From: Burkholderiales bacterium
GTDB lineage: Bacteria; Pseudomonadota; Gammaproteobacteria; Burkholderiales; Casimicrobiaceae
Reading direction: 5' to 3'
Assembly (NCBI GenBank): GCA_015075645.1
Contig: JABTUF010000001.1
Span: 248,001-312,000 of the forward strand
DNA length: 64,000 nt
In this document: piece after piece, positions 15,973 through 23,285 of the stretch
Numbering within the stretch: position 1 is the stretch's first letter
How the letters are laid out: every line of letters starts with the position of its first letter
Position numbers and translations under genes: made by a program
The notes under the pieces: model-generated
The model's database searches: none
The model's input: only the letters and a program-made list of their open reading frames with translations
What the model was told of the DNA's origin: nothing

Positions 15973-16878
15973 TTACGCACGCGGCACGCGGGCGGAAGTC
16001 TTCGCGAGGTCCGCCACGGCCTCGATCAGCCGGGTCGCGAGCGGATCGGGCACCCGATGCTTGAGCGTAACCGCTCCGAACGGCACCGCAACGCGGGGCA
16101 GGTCCACGTTCAGGATCGCAAGCATGGACTTGAGGACGCTGTTCGCGTGATAATGGAAGGTTCCGAAGCAGAGGTAGTCGGCTTCGAGCACCATTCCGAG
16201 CGCCACCGGCGCGGACGCCGATTCGATCGCATGGCGCGGCATCGTGTAGCCGGCCTTGTGCAGCGTGCGTTGAATGTGGTCGTAGGACAGTGCCCCCCAC
16301 TGCGGCGTCACCCAGTTCTCGTCGGCGAGTTCTGCGTACCCGACCTTCCGCAGGCCCGCGAATCGGTGCGACGACCGGGACAGGATGCAGATCGCATCCT
16401 CGAACAGCGTGTGGAAGGCGAGATCGGGGTCGGAGCGGATCGGCGCGAGGCGCGAGAAGTAGAGGTCGATCGTCCGCGCCCTGAGCATGTCGAGCAGCAC
16501 CTCCTCGTCGGCTTCGCGGATCGTGACCGTGGCGTCACGGGCCGGGCCCAGCACCTGCGCCAGCGCCTTGGGCAGGATGCCCTGTGCCCAGCCGCCGCCG
16601 CCCGCGCCGACCCGCAACACCTGCCCCTCGCCGCGGGAAACGGCTTCCAGATCCTCGGCCGCGAGGCTCAGTTCGCCGAAGACCGCGCTGGCGCGGCGAA
16701 CGAAGCTCGCCGCGTGCACCGTGGGAGTCACTCCCTGCGACGTGCGGTCGAACAGCGGAACGCCCAGCGTGCGCTCGAGGTCCGCGATCGCCGCGGTCAC
16801 CGCAGGTTGCGTCAGGTGCAGGAAACGCGCGGCCTTGCGGAAGCTCCCGTGCTCCATGACGGTGAGGAACACGCGCAT
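15973..16878 (-). CDS. LysR-family transcription regulator, N-terminus uncertain
   Basis: LysR-type regulator, 301 aa as annotated. HTH region FLTVMEHGSFRKAARFLH plus LTQPAVTAAIADLE (about 4-35), then a substrate-binding domain from about 85. The ATG at 16878 has no spaced Shine-Dalgarno and starts about six residues late for this family. A better start is the ATG at 16933, preceded by GAGGGACCG. It would add MVSNEWGG...LGRQVKLRE but is out of frame because of a run of nine G (16917-16909). Eight G would join the two frames into one normal LysR gene. This may be a sequencing error, a real frameshift or slippage. The regulated target is not evident. Confidence 0.82.
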   Translation of the reverse strand: MRVFLTVMEHGSFRKAARFLHLTQPAVTAAIADLERTLGVPLFDRTSQGVTPTVHAASFVRRASAVFGELSLAAEDLEAVSRGEGQVLRVGAGGGGWAQGILPKALAQVLGPARDATVTIREADEEVLLDMLRARTIDLYFSRLAPIRSDPDLAFHTLFEDAICILSRSSHRFAGLRKVGYAELADENWVTPQWGALSYDHIQRTLHKAGYTMPRHAIESASAPVALGMVLEADYLCFGTFHYHANSVLKSMLAILNVDLPRVAVPFGAVTLKHRVPDPLATRLIEAVADLAKTSARVPRA

Positions 16879-16951
16879 CTCCCGCAGCTTGACCTGCCGG
16901 CCCAGCCGCCCCCCCCCATTCGTTCGAGACCATCGGTCCCTCGGCCCGGTT

Positions 16952-16976
16952 TCGCGATAAGGAATTCTAATCGCGA
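16952..16976. promoter_or_regulatory. Perfect inverted repeat upstream of the LysR gene
   Basis: TCGCGAT-N11-ATCGCGA lies 19 bp before the ATG at 16933. It has 7-bp arms, and the 11-bp spacer contains GAATTC. A dyad with a T-N11-A core in this position is the expected shape of a LysR autoregulatory site. The assignment is by form and position only. Confidence 0.55.
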
Positions 16977-17076
16977 TGGCGAAAAGCGTGATCGATCGGC
17001 ACTCGGTTTTCGGGTTTGGGGGCCTCGGGTTCGGAGTTCGGGCGGGGAGTCGATCCGCGGCGAGCGCGCCAAAAGC

Positions 17077-17102
17077 GAAAACGGGGCCTTCGCCCCGTTT
17101 TC
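17077..17102 (-). terminator. Rho-independent terminator of the formate dehydrogenase operon
   Basis: GAAAACGGGG and CCCCGTTTTC form an inverted repeat around a short CGAAGG-type loop, 25 bp after the stop of the last gene in the minus-strand operon. On the minus strand the 3' arm ends TTTTC and continues GCTTTT. The hairpin could also serve any transcript arriving from the LysR side. Confidence 0.8.
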
Positions 17103-17127
17103 AACCATTCCGTCCGGCCGGCGGGCG

Positions 17128-17427
17128 CTACTTCTTCGGCGCCGCCTTGGCGGGCGCAGGCGCGGGCGCGCCAGCCGGCATCTGCGGCGGCGCCACGGAC
17201 TTGCCCTTCGCCTTCATGTCGGCGTAGTAGCGGGCCGCGACCCGGTCCTCGGTGCGCACGAGCAACTGCTTGTTCGCTTCGGCCGTCGCGGCGTCCTTGG
17301 CTTTCTTCTCCTCGGCCGCCGCCTTCTGCGCGTCGGTGAGCGGCGGGGGCGCCGGCAGCTTCGCCACCGCCACGCCGAAGCACGCGACCACCAGCGTCGC
17401 CCCGATCAGTGCCCGGATCGTCGTCAT
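17128..17427 (-). CDS. Small exported protein at the end of the formate dehydrogenase operon
   Basis: 99-aa protein with a signal peptide (residues 1-22, ending GVAVA). The mature part is Ala/Lys/Pro-rich and helical, with an acidic/basic stretch (DAQKAAAEEKKAKDAA) and a Pro-Ala tail. I recognise no named domain. It follows the cytochrome b gene by 28 bp and precedes the operon terminator, so it is probably an accessory envelope protein of the enzyme. It is too small and too low in cysteine or histidine to be a redox subunit. Confidence 0.65.
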   Translation of the reverse strand: MTTIRALIGATLVVACFGVAVAKLPAPPPLTDAQKAAAEEKKAKDAATAEANKQLLVRTEDRVAARYYADMKAKGKSVAPPQMPAGAPAPAPAKAAPKK

Positions 17428-17455
17428 CGTCCCTCCTCCTCGTGTCCAGCCGGCG

Positions 17456-18493
17456 TCACGCCGTGCGGTGCTGCATCGCCGGGGCCGTCTCCGCGGCGGA
17501 CGCCTTCCCGGACTTCACGTCGTGGTACCAGTACTCATGGTGCTCCTTCGCCCAGGTCTCGTCGACGTACCCGGTGCGCATGCCGTCGTAGGCGCCGGCG
17601 AGCCCGATCGTGCCGAGGTAGATGTGCCCGAGGCCGACCGCGATGAAGAGCGTCGCACCGACGAGATGGACGATGTTCGCCACCTGCATGGTCGCGCGCG
17701 TCTGGTTGAAGTTCGGGAAATCGAGAATCAAGCCGCTGACGCCGACCACGACGCCCAGCACGCCGACGCCGAGCCAGAACCACAGCTTCTCGCCCGCGTT
17801 GAACTTGTGCGAGGGCACGTGATCGCCGGAGAGGAAGCCGCCGAGCTTCGCGAGCCAGGCGCCGTCGCCCTTCTGCGGGAAGTTGTCGCGGAGGTAGGTG
17901 AAGAACATCAGGACCGTGCAGACGACGAACAGCGGCCCGACGAAGTTGTGCAGGTTCTTCGCGAGGATCGCGAGCCAGGAGAACAGCGTGTAGCCGATGA
18001 GCGGCAGCAGCAGGTTCTTGCCGAACAGGATCACGAGCCCGGACACCGCGAGGATCACGAAGCTCACCGCCATCGCCCAGTGGATGATCCGCTGGCCGGC
18101 GCCAAACCGCAGGATCGTGCGCCCGGTCGGCGCTCCGCGCAGCCGGATCGTGCCGCGGCGCCAGTAGAACGCGGCGATCACGAGCACGACGGCGACGAGC
18201 AGCCAGCCGCCCCAGACCGAGAGTTGGCCGTCGCGCAGCGCGCGCCAGGTCTGCCCGGACGGCATGATGAGCACGTCGGTCTCCCGCCCGCGGACGACCG
18301 TGGACTGCGGCATGCCGGAACGCACTTCGTTCCAGACCGGCTGGTTGTTGAGCGGCTGTTGCTGCTGCTGCAGCACCTGCGCCTTCGCCGCGTCGGCCTC
18401 CTGCGGATCGACGGCGGGAGACTGGGCGGCGGCGAGGGCGATCCACCCGCAAGCGCCTAGCGCGACGAGCGCGCGCGCGATCATGCGTCGCAT
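17456..18493 (-). CDS. Formate dehydrogenase gamma subunit (membrane cytochrome b)
   Basis: Membrane subunit that anchors the periplasmic enzyme and passes electrons from formate to quinone through b-type haems. The 345-aa protein starts MRRMIARA with GGAGG upstream. It has a signal-like first segment ending AAAQ, a Gln-rich stretch and a periplasmic region of about 60 residues. Five hydrophobic segments follow, with haem-ligand candidate histidines in RIIHWAMAVSF, KNLHNFVG and ANIVHLVGAT. The length and extra N-terminal periplasmic part fit the FdoI/FdhC type with N-terminal extension, unlike the roughly 210-aa E. coli FdnI. Confidence 0.9.
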   Translation of the reverse strand: MRRMIARALVALGACGWIALAAAQSPAVDPQEADAAKAQVLQQQQQPLNNQPVWNEVRSGMPQSTVVRGRETDVLIMPSGQTWRALRDGQLSVWGGWLLVAVVLVIAAFYWRRGTIRLRGAPTGRTILRFGAGQRIIHWAMAVSFVILAVSGLVILFGKNLLLPLIGYTLFSWLAILAKNLHNFVGPLFVVCTVLMFFTYLRDNFPQKGDGAWLAKLGGFLSGDHVPSHKFNAGEKLWFWLGVGVLGVVVGVSGLILDFPNFNQTRATMQVANIVHLVGATLFIAVGLGHIYLGTIGLAGAYDGMRTGYVDETWAKEHHEYWYHDVKSGKASAAETAPAMQHRTA

Positions 18494-18506
18494 CGGGGTT
18501 CCTCCG

Positions 18507-18731
18507 TCAGGTGCCGATCCGCTTGTACTCGTTCTGCGCCTGGGTGCGCGTGCGCGTTTCGTTCTCCCATTGCTGCTGGTTGCCGTTGAACGGCGCACTG
18601 GCATAGGGAGGGACGTCCGGCTTGCCCTGGTAGGTGCCCTGCTTGTAGCGCACCACCTGCGGCTGCTCGCCGCACGCCGCGAGCCCGAGGGCCGCGGCTG
18701 CGACGACGATGGTCCAGAGACGTGCGCTCAC
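18507..18731 (-). CDS. Small lipoprotein of the formate dehydrogenase operon
   Basis: 74-aa protein with a lipobox LAAC at residues 17-20 and a polar mature part rich in Gln, Asn and Tyr. The start is GTG at 18731, overlapping the stop of the beta-subunit gene in a GTGA. No domain is recognised. Similar short lipoproteins occur between beta and gamma genes of betaproteobacterial formate dehydrogenase operons, as far as I recall. It may help assemble or tether the complex on the periplasmic side. Confidence 0.7.
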   Translation of the reverse strand: MSARLWTIVVAAAALGLAACGEQPQVVRYKQGTYQGKPDVPPYASAPFNGNQQQWENETRTRTQAQNEYKRIGT

Positions 18732-19357
18732 GACTTGCCTCCCTTCGCGGGGGCGGACTGCGGCGCTTGCCCCGGTTGACCATAGGCGGTGGCCCAGCCC
18801 CAGACCTCACCGCCGCGACCGCGCACCGTCACGCGCTGGCGGTAGATGTCGGCGATGACGTCGCCGTCGCCGCCGAGCAGCGCCTTGGTCGAGCACATTT
18901 CGGCGCACGCCGGGAGCTTGCCTTCCGCGAGGCGGTTGCGTCCGTACTTCTTGAACTCCTCCTCGCTGCCGTTCGCCTCGGGTCCGCCGGCGCAGAACGT
19001 GCACTTGTCCATCTTGCCGCGCACGCCGAACGCGCCGGCCTGCGGGAACTGCGGCGCGCCGAACGGGCAGGCGTAGAAGCAGTAGCCGCAGCCGATGCAC
19101 AGATCCTTGTCGTGCAGCACCACGCCTTCCTCGGAGCGGTAGAAGCAGTCGACCGGGCACACCGCCATGCAGGGCGCGTCCGAACAGTGCATGCAGGCGA
19201 CCGACATCGAGCGCTCGCCGGGCACGCCGTCGTTGATCGTGACGACGCGCCGCCGGTTCACGCCCCAAGGGATCTCGTGCTCCTGCTTGCACGCGGTGAC
19301 GCAGCCGTTGCACTCGATGCAACGCTCCGCGTCGCAGAGGAATTTCATCCGGGCCAT
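18728..19357 (-). CDS. fdoH: Formate dehydrogenase beta subunit (four-cluster ferredoxin)
   Basis: Electron-transfer subunit of 209 aa linking the molybdenum subunit to cytochrome b. Four cysteine clusters are visible: CIECNGCVTACKQ, CMHCSDAPCMAVCPVDC, CIGCGYCFYACPFGAPQ, and CTFC paired with PACAEMC. The ATG at 19357 has GAGGAG 6-11 nt upstream. It lacks the C-terminal membrane helix of E. coli FdnH/FdoH, so anchoring must come from partner subunits. It follows the alpha gene by 27 bp. Confidence 0.92.
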   Translation of the reverse strand: MARMKFLCDAERCIECNGCVTACKQEHEIPWGVNRRRVVTINDGVPGERSMSVACMHCSDAPCMAVCPVDCFYRSEEGVVLHDKDLCIGCGYCFYACPFGAPQFPQAGAFGVRGKMDKCTFCAGGPEANGSEEEFKKYGRNRLAEGKLPACAEMCSTKALLGGDGDVIADIYRQRVTVRGRGGEVWGWATAYGQPGQAPQSAPAKGGKS

Positions 19358-19384
19358 CTGGGTCTCCTCGTCGGTCCGCGCGGG

Positions 19385-22285
19385 TCAGGCCTTGGCGACC
19401 TGGCAGAGCGTCGTCTTGGTCTCCTGCATCATCGTCACCGCGTCGTACCCGTAGGTCGTGGCGGTGTTGACGGCCTCTCCGCGCACCACCGGGTGCGCGC
19501 CCTCCGGGTAGTACTCGAGCATGTCCTTGCCCATCCACCAGCCGGAGAAGTGGAACGGGACGAACGAGGTCCCGGGGCCCACGCGCTCGGTGACGAGCGC
19601 CTTGACCTTGAGCTGCGCGCCGGTGGGCGTCTTCACCCACACGTACTCGCCGTCGCGGATGCCGCGGTCGTTCGCGTCCTTCGGATTGATCTCGACGAAG
19701 TTCTCCTGCTGCAGTTCGGCGAGCCAGGGATTGCTGCGCGTCTCCTCGCCGCCGCCCTCGTACTCGACCAGCCGGCCCGACGTGAGGACGATCGGGAACT
19801 CCTTCGAGATGTCCTTGTTCTTCTCCTGCAGCGTCTTGAACAGCGTCGGCAGGCGCCAGAACACCTTCTTGTCGTCGTGCGTCGGGTACTTGGCGACGAG
19901 GTCGGGGCGCGGCGAGTAGATCGGCTCGCGGTGCTGCGGGATGCCGTCGGGGAAGTTCCAGACGATCGCCCGCGCCTTCGCGTTGCCCCAGGGATGTGCG
20001 CCGTGCTTCATCGCCACGCGCTGGATGCCGCCGGAGAGATCGGTCTTCCAGTTCTTGCCTTCGGCCGCCTTCTTCTCGGCGTCGGTCAGCTCGTCCCACC
20101 AGCCCAGCTTCTTCAGGAGCACGTGGTCGAACTCGGGATAGCCGAACGTCAGGTCGCCGTCCTTCGGGTAGCTGCCGTCCTCGGCCAGCAGACTCACGCC
20201 GTCGCGCTCGATGCCGAAGTTCGCGCGGAAGCAGCCTCCGCCGTTCATCATCGAGCGGGAGGTCATGTACAGGTTCGGGGAGCCCGGGTGCTTGATCTCC
20301 GCCGTCCCGTAGCAAGGCCACGGCAGGCCGAAGTAGTCGCCGTCGCAAGGCCCGCCCTTCGCGCGCAACGTCTTCACGTCGAAGGTGTTCATGTTCTTCA
20401 TGTGGAGCTTCAGGCGCTCCGGGGACTGCCCGGTGTAGCCGATCGTCCAGGTCGCGCGGTTGATCTCGCGCAGCACCGACTCGATCTCCGGCTCCTCGAA
20501 CTTGCGGTCGCCGTCCGGCTTCTCGAGCTTGTAGTTCTTGACGAACTCGGCGCCGTAGCCGAACTTCTTCGCGAACGCGTACATGATCGCGTGGTCGGTC
20601 TGCGACTCGAACAGCGGCGAGATGACGCGCTCGCGCCACTGCAGCGAGCGGTTCGACGCCGTGGCCGACCCCTTGGTCTCGAGTTGGGTCGCGGCCGGCA
20701 GCAGGTACACGCCGTCCTTGCGCACCATCGCCGCCATCGCGGCGGTCGCCGACGGATAGGGGTCGATGACGACGACGAGGTCGAGCTTCTTCATCGCCTC
20801 GACCATCTCCTTGCCGCGCGTCTGGCTGTTCGGCGCGTGGCCCCAGTAGACGATCGCGCGCAGGTTCGAGTCCTGGTCGATGTTCTCGTTCTTCTCGAGC
20901 ACGCCGTCGATCCAGCGCGACACCGTCATGCCCGACTTCTCCATCATCGCCTGCGAGGCGAAGCGGCCCTTGATCCACTCGTAGTCGACGCCCCACACCG
21001 CGGCGTAGTGCTTCCACGCGCCCGCCGCGATCCCGTAGTAGCCGGGCAGCGAGTCCGGGTTCGGGCCGATGTCGGTCGCGCCCTGCACGTTGTCGTGGCC
21101 GCGGAAGATGTTCGCGCCGCCGCCGGACACGCCGATGTTGCCGAGCGCGAGCTGCACGATGCAGGACGCGCGCACCATCGCGTTGCCGATCGAGTGCTGC
21201 GTCTGGCCCATGCACCACACCAGCGTCGACGGCCGGTTCTTGGCCATCATCTCGGCGGCCTTGTAGACCTGCGCCTCGGGGACGCCGCAGGCCTCCTCGA
21301 CCTTGTCGGGCGACCACTTCGCCAGCACGTCCTCGCGCACCTTGTCCATGCCGTAGACGCGGTCGTGGATGTACTGCTTGTCCTCCCAGCCGTTCTTGAA
21401 GATGTGGTAGAGGATGCCGAACAGGAACGGGATGTCGGTGCCCGACCGGATCCGGCAGTGCAGGTCCGCCTTCGCCGCGGTACGCGTGAAGCGCGGATCG
21501 GCGACGATCATCTTCGCGCCGTTCTCCTTCGCGTGCAGCATGTGCATCATCGAGACCGGATGCGCCTCCGCCGCGTTCGACCCGATATACAGAGCGCACT
21601 TGCTGTTCTGCATGTCGTTGTACGAATTGGTCATCGCGCCGTAGCCCCAGGTGTTCGCGACGCCCGAGACCGTGGTCGAGTGGCAGATGCGCGCCTGGTG
21701 GTCCATGTTGTTCGTGCCGAAGTACGACACGAACTTGCGCAGCAGGTAGGACTGCTCGTTGTTGTGCTTCGAGCTGCCGACCCAGAACGTCGCGTCCGGC
21801 CCGGAGTCCTTGCGGATCGCGAGGAGCTTGTCGCCGACCTCGTTGATCGCCTGGTCCCACGAGATCTTCTGCCACTTGCCGTCGACGAGCTTCATCGGGC
21901 TCTTCAGCCGGTACTCGCCGTGGCCGTGCTCGCGGATCGACGCGCCCTTGGCGCAGTGCGCGCCGAGGTTGAGCGGCGAATCGAACACCGGCTCCTGGCG
22001 CACCCAGACGCCGTTGGACGTGTACGCGTCGATCGCGCAACCGACCGAGCAGTGGGTGCAGACGGTGCGGTGGACCTCCATCTTCGACTCGTTCCCCGCC
22101 TTCTGCGCCTTCGCGGGCTGGATCGCGCCGTAGGGCAGCTGGGTCGCGAACGCACCCGCGCCGGCGACGAGCCCGGAGCGCTTGAGGAACGTGCGCCGGT
22201 CGATCGTCGGGGCGAAGGCACCGGAGGTCCGCTTGAGCCGCGGGGCGGCGGCGGGCGCGGTATCGGTCTTGCGCGAGAGCAGCAT
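19385..22285 (-). CDS. fdoG: Formate dehydrogenase alpha subunit (molybdopterin, Tat-exported, Cys form)
   Basis: Oxidises formate to CO2 at a bis-MGD Mo or W centre. The 966-aa protein has a Tat signal (RRTFLKRSG, R30/R31) and a [4Fe-4S] site C76, C79, C83, C111 (VCTHCSVGC, GAHCAKG). The metal ligand is Cys201 in DHQARICHS, encoded TGC where E. coli FdnG has selenocysteine. The following His202 is the conserved active-site His. It is shorter than FdnG (about 1015 aa). GGAGG sits upstream of the ATG at 22285. Its co-operonic chaperone and the divergent moaA-fdhD-mobA-moeA genes supply maturation and cofactor. Likely periplasmic, coupled to quinone. Confidence 0.95.
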   Translation of the reverse strand: MLLSRKTDTAPAAAPRLKRTSGAFAPTIDRRTFLKRSGLVAGAGAFATQLPYGAIQPAKAQKAGNESKMEVHRTVCTHCSVGCAIDAYTSNGVWVRQEPVFDSPLNLGAHCAKGASIREHGHGEYRLKSPMKLVDGKWQKISWDQAINEVGDKLLAIRKDSGPDATFWVGSSKHNNEQSYLLRKFVSYFGTNNMDHQARICHSTTVSGVANTWGYGAMTNSYNDMQNSKCALYIGSNAAEAHPVSMMHMLHAKENGAKMIVADPRFTRTAAKADLHCRIRSGTDIPFLFGILYHIFKNGWEDKQYIHDRVYGMDKVREDVLAKWSPDKVEEACGVPEAQVYKAAEMMAKNRPSTLVWCMGQTQHSIGNAMVRASCIVQLALGNIGVSGGGANIFRGHDNVQGATDIGPNPDSLPGYYGIAAGAWKHYAAVWGVDYEWIKGRFASQAMMEKSGMTVSRWIDGVLEKNENIDQDSNLRAIVYWGHAPNSQTRGKEMVEAMKKLDLVVVIDPYPSATAAMAAMVRKDGVYLLPAATQLETKGSATASNRSLQWRERVISPLFESQTDHAIMYAFAKKFGYGAEFVKNYKLEKPDGDRKFEEPEIESVLREINRATWTIGYTGQSPERLKLHMKNMNTFDVKTLRAKGGPCDGDYFGLPWPCYGTAEIKHPGSPNLYMTSRSMMNGGGCFRANFGIERDGVSLLAEDGSYPKDGDLTFGYPEFDHVLLKKLGWWDELTDAEKKAAEGKNWKTDLSGGIQRVAMKHGAHPWGNAKARAIVWNFPDGIPQHREPIYSPRPDLVAKYPTHDDKKVFWRLPTLFKTLQEKNKDISKEFPIVLTSGRLVEYEGGGEETRSNPWLAELQQENFVEINPKDANDRGIRDGEYVWVKTPTGAQLKVKALVTERVGPGTSFVPFHFSGWWMGKDMLEYYPEGAHPVVRGEAVNTATTYGYDAVTMMQETKTTLCQVAKA

Positions 22286-22298
22286 GGCGATCCTCCGG

Positions 22299-22532
22299 TC
22301 AGATGCGCGTCGAAGCGTAATAGCGCTTCACGTGCGCCGATTCGCGGTAGCCCGGTGAATCACCGGATTCCGGCGCGGCCTCCGCCACCGCGGTCGCGGC
22401 CCGGGCGGGCGAGGCCGCCGCCACCGCGCCGGCGCCGCCCGCCGACATCGCGAGCAGGAAACGACGACGCTTGAGGTCGGTCGAGGCCGACGGCTGGGAC
22501 GCTTGAGGGGGGATCTGCGGCGAATCGCGCAT
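22299..22532 (-). CDS. Formate dehydrogenase region Tat-target protein
   Basis: 77-aa protein with a central RRRFLLAMSAGG Tat motif (about 22-33), a hydrophobic Ala/Gly stretch and a short C-terminus ending in HVKRYYASTRI. This matches the small family described as formate dehydrogenase region TAT target (TIGR02811-type), found just upstream of alpha-subunit genes. The role is unknown; it could be a membrane-held assembly factor. The gap to the alpha gene is 13 bp. Confidence 0.82.
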   Translation of the reverse strand: MRDSPQIPPQASQPSASTDLKRRRFLLAMSAGGAGAVAAASPARAATAVAEAAPESGDSPGYRESAHVKRYYASTRI

Positions 22533-22576
22533 GGCGGCCTCCGGACAAGGTGCGGCGTGACTTGCTTGTTGTCGTG

Positions 22577-23179
22577 TCAGTCCATGGCGAGCGCGTCACG
22601 TTCGATCGCCAAGAATGCTTGAACGAATTCTGACGCGCACCGGTAGTAGTTTGCAAGCGGAGAAACGCTTATTGCGGCGCAGCAACGAAATGCCCATGGC
22701 GCGATGCGGGTCTCGAAGAACCGGCGCTGGACGTCCAGCGGCGCGGGCGCGCGCCCATGTGCGCCGACGATCAGCATGCGCATGACTTCGGCGACCGCGG
22801 CGAGGTGGTCTTCCAGCAGTTCCCCCCGGTCGCTGCGCTCCAGGCCGAGATCCGCCAGCGCGTCGCGCAAATCCGCGAGCGGCTTGTCCATCATGAAGCC
22901 TGAGACCCAGTGCGAGCCGTGCAGGTTCACTTCGCTCCTGCCGACGCCGATGAACAGGTCGGTGTACTCCTGCGTCGCCGCGTCGGCATCCATCGCTCGG
23001 CTGGCGCGCAGCAGGACGTTGTAACTCGCGGGCAGCGCAGCCCCCGGTTCCTCGGGAAGCTCCGGCGCCGCCGCCAGCAGGCGGAGGAACTCCGCGTCCG
23101 GGGCCGACGCGAACAGCCGCGCCACCATCGCGTAGAGGTCGGCCCGGACGCGGTCCTCCGCGCTCACCGGATGTCGCAT
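22577..23179 (-). CDS. TorD/DmsD-family molybdoenzyme chaperone
   Basis: Cytoplasmic helical chaperone of 200 aa that would hold the alpha subunit until cofactor insertion and Tat export. It shows the family pattern: RADLYAMVARLFASAPD near the N-terminus, EYTDLFIGVGRSEVNLHGSHW in the middle (here the EYTDLFIG part) and a C-terminal MRMLIVG helix. The ATG at 23179 was chosen; an in-frame GTG at 23206 would add nine residues and cannot be excluded. Its position beside the Tat-target and alpha genes makes the formate dehydrogenase the likely client. Confidence 0.88.
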   Translation of the reverse strand: MRHPVSAEDRVRADLYAMVARLFASAPDAEFLRLLAAAPELPEEPGAALPASYNVLLRASRAMDADAATQEYTDLFIGVGRSEVNLHGSHWVSGFMMDKPLADLRDALADLGLERSDRGELLEDHLAAVAEVMRMLIVGAHGRAPAPLDVQRRFFETRIAPWAFRCCAAISVSPLANYYRCASEFVQAFLAIERDALAMD

Positions 23180-23285
23180 GACGACCGGCCGGCCTCCGGC
23201 GCTCACTCGTGCGCCCCGGCACGGGCAGGATGGGACGAGGAGGGCGATCGAGGCATCACGATCGACGTCAGGATCGGACGCGCGG

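Noticed and set aside
21600-21760. Selenocysteine codon in formate dehydrogenase
   Set aside because: The ligand codon reads TGC (Cys); no internal TGA is in the frame.
18722-22474. Very long plus-strand open frame (1250 codons) and long minus-strand frame at 18807-22040
   Set aside because: Both are shadows of the formate dehydrogenase alpha and beta genes caused by high GC. Their translations are Arg/His/Val-rich and carry no motifs.
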